This document shows positions 27,063 through 35,582 of a stretch of DNA of 64,000 bases, one piece after another. The stretch is from Comamonadaceae bacterium. GTDB lineage: Bacteria > Pseudomonadota > Gammaproteobacteria > Burkholderiales > Burkholderiaceae_C. The stretch's first letter is position 1. Each line of letters opens with the position of its first letter. The notes under the pieces are model-generated. The model had not been told where the DNA came from and searched no databases. It saw only the letters and a program-made list of their open reading frames with translations. The translations under genes were made by a program, and so were the position numbers. The stretch covers positions 45,397 through 109,396 of the forward strand of contig CANBWP010000005.1 in assembly GCA_947373185.1 (NCBI GenBank). The letters run 5' to 3'.

Positions 27063-27884
27063 TTAGCGGCCTTCAAATTTGGGTTTTCTTTTTTCAATGA
27101 AAGCTTGCATACCTTCCTTTTGGTCACGGGTTGCAAACAACAATTGGTTCGCTTTGCGCTCCAACATCAAGGCTGTTTCCAAGGAGGCGTCCACACCCGC
27201 CAAGACAACCTCTTTGATTTGACTGACCGCCAAGGGGGGCATGGATGCAATCAGGCTGGCCATTTTGAGGGCTTCGGGCAAGACTTGGTCATCTGGGTAA
27301 ATGGCGCTGACCAGTCCCATCTGTTGGGCCTCCGTGGCCGTGACGGGCTTGCCCGTAAGCAACATGCGCATGGCATTGAATTTACCCACCGCCCGCACCA
27401 GCCTTTGCGTTCCGCCGATGCCTGGCATGATGCCGATGCGAATTTCTGGCTGCGAAAAACTGGCGCCCTCGCCTGCCAAAATGATGTCGCAATGCATGGC
27501 CAACTCGGCACCCCCGCCAAAGGCATAGCCGCATACCGCCGCAATGATGGGTTTGGGGCAGCGCTCAATGGGCGCCCACACGCGTTCGGTATGACGCTCC
27601 ATGATCTCGATGGGGCCTGCGCCCTCCAAGCCCTTGATGTCACCGCCGGCGGCAAAGACTTTGTCGCCCCCCGTCAGCACAATGGCACGGACTTGAGGGT
27701 TGGCCGCCAATTCTGTGAAGGCTTTGGACAATAAGGCCTGCAAATTCAGACTCAAAGCGTTGGTGGCCTTGGGTCGGTTCATGCAAACGACTGCCACGCC
27801 GTCATCCCGGCATTCAACCAACAGTTCGTGGTCTGGGGCTGGATCTGACGCGCCCGCGGCAGAGGAAGATGAATCAAGGGTCAT
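27063..27884 (-). CDS. Enoyl-CoA hydratase/isomerase (crotonase family)
   Basis: A 273-residue crotonase. The CoA/oxyanion segments AAGGDIKGLEG and CGYAFGGGAELAMHCD are intact, and the catalytic glutamate region QPEIRIGIMPGIGGTQRL is typical of true 2-enoyl-CoA hydratases. ATG 27884 is preferred over ATG 27890 and TTG 27899 because AGGA sits 7 bases upstream of it. It is the first gene of a minus-strand pair with the FGE gene and shares the promoter region holding dyad copy 4. It may act on general or steroid-derived enoyl-CoA. Confidence 0.86.
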   Translation of the reverse strand: MTLDSSSSAAGASDPAPDHELLVECRDDGVAVVCMNRPKATNALSLNLQALLSKAFTELAANPQVRAIVLTGGDKVFAAGGDIKGLEGAGPIEIMERHTERVWAPIERCPKPIIAAVCGYAFGGGAELAMHCDIILAGEGASFSQPEIRIGIMPGIGGTQRLVRAVGKFNAMRMLLTGKPVTATEAQQMGLVSAIYPDDQVLPEALKMASLIASMPPLAVSQIKEVVLAGVDASLETALMLERKANQLLFATRDQKEGMQAFIEKRKPKFEGR

Positions 27885-27941
27885 GCACATGTCCTGCAAG
27901 TGTTGATGCGGTGAATGTTCATTTTAATGTCGCCTCCAAAC

Positions 27942-27959
27942 ATCGTCCGTTTGGATGTA
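27942..27959 (-). promoter_or_regulatory. 18-bp dyad operator, copy 4 (divergent)
   Basis: Read on the minus strand: TACATC-CAAACG-GACGAT. It lies between the enoyl-CoA hydratase (start 27884, minus) and the SDR (start 27993, plus). GAACAT begins at 27920 on the minus strand and TAAATT at 27981 on the plus strand, both exactly 30.5 bp from the dyad centre. Confidence 0.6.
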
Positions 27960-27992
27960 TCTGGACACGCTGGCAATCGGTAAATTTGAGGC

Positions 27993-28772
27993 ATGAAACA
28001 GAAATCCAATTTCAAAGATCGCGTTGTGCTTGTCACAGGCGGCACCAAGGGCATTGGTCGCGGCATTGCCGAAGGCTTTCTCCGTGCTGGCGCCAAGGTC
28101 ATTGTATGTGCTCGAAATGCGCCTGAACAGCTGCCCAGCGCCCTGGGCCACAGCGCCCAGTTCATGGCCTGCGATGTCCGCGAGGCGGATGCGGGTCGCG
28201 CCATGATCGCCAGCATTGTGGAACAACACGGTCAGCTGGATGTCTTGGTCCACAACGCAGGTGGCAGCCCCGGGGTCGATGCCGCCACGGTGTCACCCCG
28301 TTTTCACGAAGGTGTCATTCGCCTCAATTTAACAGCCGCACTGCACATGGCGCAATCGGCCAATGCCACCATGCAAACACAAACCCAAGGTGGCGTGATT
28401 GTGTTCATTGGCAGCGTCAGCGCGCTCAGGCCCTCCCCTGGCAGTGCAGCTTACGGCGCCGCCAAAGCGGCTGTGCTCAGCTTGGCCACTTCTTTGGCCG
28501 TCGAATGGGCGCCCAAAGTTCGCGTGGTGGCGGTCAGCCCGGGCTTGGTCAAAACCGAACAATCGCATTTGCACTACGGCAACGAAGCCGGTATTGCGGC
28601 GGTGGGTCAAACCATTCCAGCAGGCCGCATGGCCGAGCCTTCTGACGTTGCCGATGCCTGTCTATTTGTCGCGTCCGATCAAGCCAGTTACTTGAGCGGC
28701 ACCAATTTGTTATTGCACGGCGGTGGTGAAAAACCTGCATTCCTTGCAGCCGCCAACGCAGCTCAGTCCTGA
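27993..28772 (+). CDS. Short-chain dehydrogenase
   Basis: A 259-residue classical SDR with TGGTKGIGRGIAE near residue 15, HNAGG near residue 88, and YGAAKAAV as the catalytic Tyr/Lys. It leads the long plus-strand unit that contains the ChsH2/ChsE/ChsH1/Ltp2 genes, so a dehydrogenase acting on a side-chain or ring hydroxyl is likely. The only ribosome-binding-like sequence (GAGG) is 2 bases from the ATG, too close. The predicted transcription start from dyad copy 4 falls on the A of the ATG, so the message could be leaderless. Confidence 0.83.
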   Translation: MKQKSNFKDRVVLVTGGTKGIGRGIAEGFLRAGAKVIVCARNAPEQLPSALGHSAQFMACDVREADAGRAMIASIVEQHGQLDVLVHNAGGSPGVDAATVSPRFHEGVIRLNLTAALHMAQSANATMQTQTQGGVIVFIGSVSALRPSPGSAAYGAAKAAVLSLATSLAVEWAPKVRVVAVSPGLVKTEQSHLHYGNEAGIAAVGQTIPAGRMAEPSDVADACLFVASDQASYLSGTNLLLHGGGEKPAFLAAANAAQS

Positions 28773-28816
28773 TCAACCTCGATCAACTGACACCCACACA
28801 TTGAAGGAGTTAGGCC

Positions 28817-29785
28817 TTGTCTGAACACGAATGGATGCATGATATTCGCGCCTTGGTTGGCAAAGAATACGGACGCGTATACGCCTGGGACAAAGTCAAT
28901 GCCCCCATGATTCGCCAATGGTGCGAAATCATGGGTGTTGACGACGCACGTTACCTGAAAGTTGGCGCCGCCATTGCGCCCCCCGCCATGCTCCAAGTTT
29001 GGTGCATGGAAGGCTTCACCCTGAACAACTACCCACCAGGCTCCACCAAAGAAAATCCCTACGAGGCTTTGAAGCTGATGGAGCCTCACGGTTTGTCAGC
29101 GGTGGTCGCCGTCAATTCAGAGTTGAGCTTTGTACGCGACGTGGTAGAAGGCGAACGCCTTTACTACACCACGCGTTTAGACAGCATCAGCCCCGAAAAA
29201 ACCACGGCCTTGGGAACAGGTTTCTTTGTGACCTTGGTCATGACCTTTTTCTCAGAGAAAACGGCTGGCGATGAAGAAGTGGGACAACTCTTGTTTCGCG
29301 TTTTCAAGTTTCGTCCAGCGCAAAGCAACACGGCCCCAAAAGAACCTGCCAAAATGCCCGCACCCGCCAAACGGCCGCTCCCCGGCATCAGCGACGACAC
29401 ACGCTTTTTCTGGGAAGGCGCCAACCAAGGCAAACTGCTCATTCAGCGCTGCAAAGCCTGCGGCACCTTGCGCCATCCGCCCGGCCCTGTTTGCTCAAAG
29501 TGCCATTCCTTTGAATGGGACACCGTGCAGGCCTCGGGTCGCGGCACGGTTTATTCATTTGTGGTGATGCATTACCCCGAAGTGCCGCCCTTTGACCATC
29601 CCAATCCGATTGCCTTGATCGAGTTGGAAGAAGGCACACGCCTCATTTCGCAACTGGTCGGCGTGAAGCCCGGTGATGTGAAGATTGGCGATGCGGTGCA
29701 AGTGGAATTCAATACTTTCAACGACGGCGGATTGACCTTGCCGCAATTCAGACCCATCGCCTCATCAGCAGGAGCAAGCGCGTGA
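28817..29785 (+). CDS. chsH2: ChsH2-like hot-dog / DUF35 fusion
   Basis: A 322-residue fusion. Residues about 1-165 are a MaoC-type hot-dog without a hydratase Asp/His motif; residues about 185-315 are a DUF35 with a standard zinc ribbon CKACGTLRHPPGPVCSKC and an OB-fold (GRGTVYSFVVMHYPEVP). This is the build of ChsH2, whose hot-dog pairs with catalytic ChsH1 and whose DUF35 holds the Ltp2 aldolase. The start is TTG at 28817, decided by AAGGAG 7 bases upstream. ChsH1 (30926) and Ltp2 (31356) lie in the same operon. Confidence 0.87.
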   Translation: MSEHEWMHDIRALVGKEYGRVYAWDKVNAPMIRQWCEIMGVDDARYLKVGAAIAPPAMLQVWCMEGFTLNNYPPGSTKENPYEALKLMEPHGLSAVVAVNSELSFVRDVVEGERLYYTTRLDSISPEKTTALGTGFFVTLVMTFFSEKTAGDEEVGQLLFRVFKFRPAQSNTAPKEPAKMPAPAKRPLPGISDDTRFFWEGANQGKLLIQRCKACGTLRHPPGPVCSKCHSFEWDTVQASGRGTVYSFVVMHYPEVPPFDHPNPIALIELEEGTRLISQLVGVKPGDVKIGDAVQVEFNTFNDGGLTLPQFRPIASSAGASA

Positions 29786-30939
29786 ATTTTTCATTGACCG
29801 AAGAACAATCTGCCTTCGCAGAAATGGCCAGTGGCCTGTTTGCAGACTACTGCAGCGACGACCAACTGCGTGCGCACGACAAGTCCGATGCGCCCTTCAT
29901 GCAAGCGCTCTGGCAACAATGTGTTGCCTCAGGTTTGCACACCATTTTAATTCCTGAATCGCAAGGTGGTTTGGGTTTGGGCATGACAGAACTCATGGCG
30001 GTGTTGGAACAACAAGGACGCGCCTTGGCCAATGTGCCTTTGTGGGAAACACAAGTGGGTGCCACAGCCCTTGCAAAATTTGCAGACGCCTCTTTCACGC
30101 CGGTGATCGAGCAAATTTTGTCGGGCGAGGTGTTGCTGTCTGTCTCTTTAGAAGCTTTGACACAGTCCCGAGGCTCATCGCTGCAACTGGCCCGCTCCGG
30201 CGACAACTGGAAACTCAGTGGCACCGCACCCGCCGTTCCTTTGGCCTCGGTGGCTCGTTATGCCTTGTTGGCCGCCGAAGCCTTTGATGGCATGCACTTG
30301 GTGCTGATCGACTTGCAAGACAAAGGCCTGCAGATCACGCCCGGTAGAAGCCAACATCACCAAGCCGTGGCCAACCTCACGTTCGACGCTCAAGCTCTGA
30401 AAGCAGAACGCGTTTTGCCCTTGACTGCAACGGGTTGGACCGAACAACATGCCATCGCCTGCTTGGCTTCATTGCAATTGGGCGTCACAGAACAACAACT
30501 CAAGCGCACCGTTGAATACGTGAGTGAGAGACAACAATTTGGCCGCGTCATTGGTAGCTTCCAATTGGTCGCGGGTCAAATGGCCGATGGCTACATTGCC
30601 ACCGAAGCTCTGCGTTCTTCGTTGTGGCAATTGGTCTATCGCTTGGATGCCGGCCTGGGATCGGCACCGCAAGCTTGGGCCACGCGCGCCTTGGCCAACG
30701 ACACCGGTCACCGCGCAGGCCACATGGCGCAGCACGTGCATGGCGGTATTGGCGTCGACTTAACTTACCCCATTCACCGATTCCTCTTTTGGACACGCGC
30801 CAATGCAGCCGCATTGGGCGGCACAGAACATCAATTGGCCAAACTGGGTGACTGGTTGGCCAACAACGACCATTTAGGCTGGAAATACGACGCAGCCGAA
30901 GACAAACCTTTTGAGGGGACTCAACATGCGGCGGTTTGA
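29782..30939 (+). CDS. Acyl-CoA dehydrogenase, ChsE-type non-catalytic subunit
   Basis: A 385-residue acyl-CoA dehydrogenase fold protein with GGLGLGM, ERQQFGRVIGSFQLV and VHGGIGVDLTYP. No catalytic glutamate is seen at either usual site. The start is GTG at 29782, overlapping the chsH2 stop by 4 bases (GTGA). Its catalytic partner is most likely the gene at 32555, separated from it by chsH1 and ltp2. In the mycobacterial igr operon the ChsE1/ChsE2 subunits are found with the same three companions. Side-chain C3-CoA dehydrogenation is the expected role. Confidence 0.85.
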   Translation: MNFSLTEEQSAFAEMASGLFADYCSDDQLRAHDKSDAPFMQALWQQCVASGLHTILIPESQGGLGLGMTELMAVLEQQGRALANVPLWETQVGATALAKFADASFTPVIEQILSGEVLLSVSLEALTQSRGSSLQLARSGDNWKLSGTAPAVPLASVARYALLAAEAFDGMHLVLIDLQDKGLQITPGRSQHHQAVANLTFDAQALKAERVLPLTATGWTEQHAIACLASLQLGVTEQQLKRTVEYVSERQQFGRVIGSFQLVAGQMADGYIATEALRSSLWQLVYRLDAGLGSAPQAWATRALANDTGHRAGHMAQHVHGGIGVDLTYPIHRFLFWTRANAAALGGTEHQLAKLGDWLANNDHLGWKYDAAEDKPFEGTQHAAV

Positions 30940-31330
30940 AGACATTCAACCTGGTGACACTTTGGAATCACTCACCGTCCCCATCACGGTGGGTTTGATT
31001 GCGGGTGGCGGCATTGCAACTCGCGATTATTTTCCAGGCCACCACGATCTAGAAGCTGCACGTGCTTTGGGCTCACCCCACATCTTCATGAACATTCTGA
31101 CCACCAATGGTTTGATTCAACGCTTTGTGGACACGTGGTGTGGTCCTGCAGGTCAAATGCTTGATTTAAAAATCAAATTAGGCGCACCCAATTACCCAGG
31201 CGACAAGATGGTGATCAGTGGCGCCGTCACCGACAAGCGCGATGCCGACCGCAGTGTAGAGCTCACACTCAAAGGCATTAACAGCATGGGCCCTCACGTC
31301 AACGGCACGGTTCGCGTGCGGTTTGCTTAA
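30926..31330 (+). CDS. chsH1: ChsH1-like MaoC hydratase subunit
   Basis: A 134-residue hot-dog protein. The catalytic pair is in TRDYFPGHHD: Asp34 and His39, with the same spacing as in mycobacterial ChsH1. The remainder (GSPHIFMNILTTNGL) also matches that family. ChsH1 and the N-terminal half of ChsH2 form the heteromeric hydratase acting on the C22 steroid enoyl-CoA. ATG 30926 is chosen for the GAGGGG just upstream; it overlaps the dehydrogenase gene by 14 bases. Confidence 0.87.
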   Translation: MRRFEDIQPGDTLESLTVPITVGLIAGGGIATRDYFPGHHDLEAARALGSPHIFMNILTTNGLIQRFVDTWCGPAGQMLDLKIKLGAPNYPGDKMVISGAVTDKRDADRSVELTLKGINSMGPHVNGTVRVRFA

Positions 31331-31355
31331 AGCGTGAAGGCAAAGGGATTTACCA

Positions 31356-32534
31356 ATGACTGATTTTTCAATCTCGGGTCGTGCGGCCATTGTGGGCCTC
31401 GGCGCAACAGAATTTTCCAAGAACTCAGGTCGCACCGAAGTGCGTCTGGCCATGGAAGCCACGCTGCAAGCTTTGGCCGATGCGGGCATTGACCCGTCAG
31501 AGGTCGATGGCTTTTCATCGTACAGCGTGGACAAAGTGCCAGAGTACGAAATTGCGCGGCTGTTGGGCGCCAAGAACATCAACTTCTTCAGCCAAATTCC
31601 CCACGGCGGTGGCGCAGCCTGCGCGCCTGTTTTGCACGCCGCCATGGCCGTGGCCACAGGCATCGCCAAAACCGTGGTGGTGTACCGCGCCATGAACGAG
31701 CGCAGCTGGTACCGTTTTGGCAATGGCAACTATGGCTTTGGATCGTCGCCTCTTTTTGAGAACGTCAACTACGGCTGGTACATGCCTTACGGCTTTCACA
31801 CGCCCGCAGCGTGGGTGGGCATGTTTGCACAACGCTACATGCACACCTTTGGCGCCACCAGCGAAGACTTTGGTCGCGTGGCTGTGGCTGCACGAGATTT
31901 TGCAGCCACCAACCCTGCAGCTTTTTTCCATGGCAAGCCTATCACCTTGGCCGAACACCAATCGTCTCGCTGGATTTGCGAGCCATTGCATTTGCTCGAT
32001 TGCTGCCAAGAATCCGATGGCGCTGTGGCAATGGTCATCACCTCCGTTGAAAGAGCGCGCGATTTGAAATCGAAGCCGGTTGTCATCAAGGGTGCCGCAC
32101 AAGGCATCAGCGATGGTCAACAAATCATGACCTCCTATTTCCGAGAAGACATCACCGGCTTGCCAGAGATGGGCTTGGTGGCCAAACAACTTTGGCAGCA
32201 AAGTAAATTGGGGCCAGACGACATTCAAACCGCCGTCATCTACGATCACTTCACACCTTTTGTCTTGCCACAACTGGAAGAGTTCGGTTTTGCCAAACGC
32301 GGTGAAGCCAAAGACTTCATTCGCGCAGGCCACCATGCACGCGGTGGCAAGATGCCCATCAACACGCATGGCGGTCAACTGGGTGAAGCCTACATCCACG
32401 GCATGAACGGCATTGCAGAAGGTGTGCGCCAAGTTCGCGGCACCTCTGTGAACCAAGTTGCCGATGTGCACAACGTGCTGGTCACGGCTGGCACCGGCGT
32501 GCCCACCAGCGGTCTCATTTTGGGCACTGCCTAA
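31356..32534 (+). CDS. ltp2: Ltp2-like steroid side-chain aldolase
   Basis: A 392-residue thiolase-fold protein lacking the thiolase nucleophile arrangement. The tyrosines in VIYDHFTPF and GEAYIHGMNG correspond to the two tyrosines reported to be catalytic in Ltp2, and TAGTGVPTSGLIL closes the fold. Ltp2 with the DUF35 part of ChsH2 cleaves the 17-hydroxy steroid-CoA to a 17-ketosteroid and propionyl-CoA. The gene lies 25 bases after chsH1 and is followed by the catalytic dehydrogenase subunit. Substrate length is inferred from the family. Confidence 0.86.
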   Translation: MTDFSISGRAAIVGLGATEFSKNSGRTEVRLAMEATLQALADAGIDPSEVDGFSSYSVDKVPEYEIARLLGAKNINFFSQIPHGGGAACAPVLHAAMAVATGIAKTVVVYRAMNERSWYRFGNGNYGFGSSPLFENVNYGWYMPYGFHTPAAWVGMFAQRYMHTFGATSEDFGRVAVAARDFAATNPAAFFHGKPITLAEHQSSRWICEPLHLLDCCQESDGAVAMVITSVERARDLKSKPVVIKGAAQGISDGQQIMTSYFREDITGLPEMGLVAKQLWQQSKLGPDDIQTAVIYDHFTPFVLPQLEEFGFAKRGEAKDFIRAGHHARGGKMPINTHGGQLGEAYIHGMNGIAEGVRQVRGTSVNQVADVHNVLVTAGTGVPTSGLILGTA

Positions 32535-32554
32535 TCCGTCCAACGAAAGACGAC

Positions 32555-33736
32555 ATGTTCATCGATCTCACCCCCGAACAACACGCATTGCGCATGAAAG
32601 TGCGCGATTATTTCAACAACCTGATGACCCCGGAGTTGCGCGTCAAATTGCGCGGCGCCGAAAGTGGTGATGAATACCGCCAAACCATTCGCCAAATGGG
32701 CAAGGATGGTTGGCTTGCGGTTGGCTGGCCCAAAGAACACGGTGGCCAAGGCCTGAGCGCCACCGAGCAATTGATCTTCTTTGAAGAAGCCAACATTGCC
32801 GGTGCACCCCTCCCCTTTGTGACCATCAGTACCGTGGGGCCCGCCTTGATGGAGTCAGGCTCTGCGGCACAAAAAGCACGCTTCTTGCCAGGCATTGCTT
32901 CGGGTGAATTGATCTTTGCCATTGGTTACTCAGAGCCCCAAGCCGGTTCTGATTTGGCGGTTTTAAAAACACAGGCCAAACTGGAAGGCGATCTTCAAAC
33001 CGGGCGCTTCATTGTGAATGGCAGCAAACTTTGGACCTCTGGCATTGAAGCGGCAGACCACATTTGGTTGGCCGCCAGAACAGACCCCGATTTGCCAAGG
33101 CACAAAGGTGTTTCCATTCTCATTTTGGACACCCACGTGCCAGGTTTTTCACACACGCTCATTGAAACGGTGGGCAACTACACGGCTGCTACTTATTACG
33201 ACAATGTGGAAGTACCCGCAGACCGTTTGGTGGGCGAATTGCATGGCGGCTGGAAGCTGATCACGGCGCAACTGAACCACGAGCGTTTGGGTTTGGGCTC
33301 TTGGGCCGACAAAGTGTTTGGCCCCTATTGCAAAGTACTTCAGTGGGCAAAAGCCAAAGACGAAAACGGTCGGCGTGCAGTTGATCAGCCTTGGGTCAAG
33401 CGCTCCTTGGCCGAATGCTACGCCAAACTTGAAGCCATGCGTTTGATCAACTTCCGCATTGCGGCCGAACTTGAAAGTGGCCGCATGGACATTGCCTTGG
33501 CCTCTGCCACCAAAGTCTACGGTTCCGAAACTGTCATCGAAGTCTTGCGCAAACTCATCGACATTGTGGGCTCTAGCGCACTGGTCAGAGCAGGCTCTTC
33601 TGCCGCGATGTTGTTGGGCGAACTCGAATACGAAGTTCGTGCCTGCACACTGACCACCTTTGGCGGTGGCACCAACGAAATTCAACGTGAATTGATTGCC
33701 CATTTTGGCTTGCAAATGCCAAGGCCTGTGCGCTAA
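32555..33736 (+). CDS. Acyl-CoA dehydrogenase, ChsE-type catalytic subunit
   Basis: A 393-residue acyl-CoA dehydrogenase with WPKEHGGQGLS, SEPQAGSDLAVL and GGGTNEIQRELI at the C-terminus. The YEG glutamate is replaced by GGG, and NHERLG (around base 33275) supplies the likely base. It starts 20 bases after ltp2. Together with the 29782 product it should form an alpha2beta2 steroid-CoA dehydrogenase like ChsE1/ChsE2. It differs from the other three pairs in that the two subunit genes are not adjacent. Confidence 0.87.
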   Translation: MFIDLTPEQHALRMKVRDYFNNLMTPELRVKLRGAESGDEYRQTIRQMGKDGWLAVGWPKEHGGQGLSATEQLIFFEEANIAGAPLPFVTISTVGPALMESGSAAQKARFLPGIASGELIFAIGYSEPQAGSDLAVLKTQAKLEGDLQTGRFIVNGSKLWTSGIEAADHIWLAARTDPDLPRHKGVSILILDTHVPGFSHTLIETVGNYTAATYYDNVEVPADRLVGELHGGWKLITAQLNHERLGLGSWADKVFGPYCKVLQWAKAKDENGRRAVDQPWVKRSLAECYAKLEAMRLINFRIAAELESGRMDIALASATKVYGSETVIEVLRKLIDIVGSSALVRAGSSAAMLLGELEYEVRACTLTTFGGGTNEIQRELIAHFGLQMPRPVR

Positions 33737-33782
33737 GCCCACTCACACATTGACTAACCTCTTCAGTCGAATTGGAGACCAC

Positions 33783-35582
33783 GTGAACTCAAGGTCCATC
33801 GTACCGCGTGAAGTAACCCAAGCCAAACTAGACAAGCGGGCCGAGGCCAGCACGCGTCATCGTGCGTCACAAACTTACACCCTTGCAGAGCGTGTGGAAG
33901 AAAGTGCAACCCAGTTTGCCGATCGGCCCTGCATCTTGTCTGGCAAGGAACGCTACACCTACGCACAAACCAACCAGCAGATCAACCAAGTGGCACATGC
34001 CGGTCATGCGCTGGGTTTGAAGATGGGTGACGTGGTCGGGCTGTGCATGGAAAACAGGCCGGCATTTTTATTTGTGTGGTTGGGCCTGTCCAAATTGGGT
34101 GTGAAGTTGGTTTTCTTGAACACCAATGTCAGCGGTAAACCCCTGGCGCATGCAATTGAAGTAACGGGTGCCAAACTCATTGTCATGGGCGAAGAGTGCT
34201 TGGGCCTACTGGCCAACAGCGAGTTGCCTGCAGACATTCAATTTTGGATGTGGCCCGACGCCCAGAACTCTGCCAGCGCTTCTCTGCGCGAACGTTGGAA
34301 TTTGAACTTTGAAGTGGCCTGTCAAGCAGCCGCCACAGACAATCCACCCGCCAGCTGGCGTGAGGGTTTGGTCGCAGGTGATCCTGCGCTTTACATCTTT
34401 ACCTCGGGCACCACCGGTATGCCCAAGGCGGCCATCATCAGCCACGCGCGTTGGCTGATCACTGGTGATGTCATGCAAATTACCATGGATGTGCAAAAGG
34501 AAGATTGCTTTTATTGCTTCCTGCCGCTCTACCATGGCGCAGCCTCACTGTCTGCAGGGGCCACTGCATTTGCAGCAGGCGCCAGTTTGTTGTTGCGACG
34601 TAAATTCAGCCGCAGCGAATTTTGGTCGGATGTGCGACAGCACCAAGTCTCCATTTGCCAATATGTAGGTGAGATCTGCCGCTTCTTATTGACCGTGCCC
34701 CCTCAACCCAATGACAAGGCGCACAGCTTGCGCAAAATGGTGGGCGCAGGCTTGGCACCCGAAGTGTGGGAGCAGTGGGTTCAGCGCTTTGGCGAGTTTG
34801 ACATCTACGAGGGATGGGGTTCTACCGAGTCCAATACCAACACCATCAACTTGGACAATCGCGTTGGTTCATGTGGCCGCGTGCCATTCTGGGAAAAAAC
34901 CAATCTTCGCTTGGTCAAGTTTGACATTGAAACTGAAAGCCATGTGCGCGATGAAAATGGGTTCTTGCAACTGTGCGGCCCCAATGAAGTAGGCGAAGGC
35001 ATTGGCATGATCATCAACATGCCCGATGTGGTGGGTGGCCGTTTTGAGGGCTACACCTCGGCAGAGGCCACCGAAAAGAAAATCTTGCGCAATGTGTTTC
35101 GCGAAGGCGATGCTTGGTGGTCGTCGGGCGACCTGCTGCGATGCGATGAAGACGGCTACTGCTGGTTTGTGGACCGCATTGGCGACACCTTCCGTTGGAA
35201 CTCCGAAAACGTTTCCACTTTGGAAGTGGCCGATGTGTTGGGTGACTTCCCAGGCCTTGAGTCCATCACGGTGTACGGCGTGAAAGTGCCAGGTGCAGAA
35301 GGCCGTGCCGGCATGGCCGCCTTGGTCTTGCAACCGGGCACGCAGTTTGACCCCGCCCAATTTTGGGCGCTGGCCACCAGCCGACTGCCAAGGTATGCAG
35401 CACCACTCTATTTGCGTTTGTCACCCACCGCCGATATGACAGGTAACTATAAACTTCGCAAAGTAGATTTACAACGCGAAGGCTATGACCCCCATGTGGT
35501 GACCGATCCTTTGTACGTCCGCGATGACAAACGTCAAACCTACTTACCCTTGGAAGTTGAACATTTAAGGGCCGTCGGATGA
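33783..35582 (+). CDS. FATP/FadD6-type acyl-CoA synthetase
   Basis: A 599-residue adenylate-forming enzyme of the very-long-chain/FATP group. The P-loop is YIFTSGTTGMPKAA, and YEGWGSTES and WWSSGDLLRCDEDGYCWFVDRIGDTFRWNSEN, cut here for length, is characteristic of the family (GDxxxxDxxGYxxFxDRxGDTFRWKGEN). The start is GTG 33783, with GGAGA about 6 bases upstream; a longer frame from 33696 would overlap the previous gene. It probably activates a steroid carboxylate with CoA. Three ligases in this locus suggest at least three different acids. Confidence 0.84.
   Translation: MNSRSIVPREVTQAKLDKRAEASTRHRASQTYTLAERVEESATQFADRPCILSGKERYTYAQTNQQINQVAHAGHALGLKMGDVVGLCMENRPAFLFVWLGLSKLGVKLVFLNTNVSGKPLAHAIEVTGAKLIVMGEECLGLLANSELPADIQFWMWPDAQNSASASLRERWNLNFEVACQAAATDNPPASWREGLVAGDPALYIFTSGTTGMPKAAIISHARWLITGDVMQITMDVQKEDCFYCFLPLYHGAASLSAGATAFAAGASLLLRRKFSRSEFWSDVRQHQVSICQYVGEICRFLLTVPPQPNDKAHSLRKMVGAGLAPEVWEQWVQRFGEFDIYEGWGSTESNTNTINLDNRVGSCGRVPFWEKTNLRLVKFDIETESHVRDENGFLQLCGPNEVGEGIGMIINMPDVVGGRFEGYTSAEATEKKILRNVFREGDAWWSSGDLLRCDEDGYCWFVDRIGDTFRWNSENVSTLEVADVLGDFPGLESITVYGVKVPGAEGRAGMAALVLQPGTQFDPAQFWALATSRLPRYAAPLYLRLSPTADMTGNYKLRKVDLQREGYDPHVVTDPLYVRDDKRQTYLPLEVEHLRAVG

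Noticed and set aside
32535..32554. TCCGTC and GACGAC half-sites between ltp2 and the dehydrogenase
   Set aside because: Spacer is 8, not 6, both arms are imperfect and the location is within an operon with 20 bases between genes.
33763..33780. TCAGTC-GAATTG-GAGACC, resembling the 18-bp dyad, before the FATP-type ligase
   Set aside because: The right arm fails the otherwise invariant GACGATG and the GGAGA part is the ribosome-binding site. It lies inside a continuous operon.
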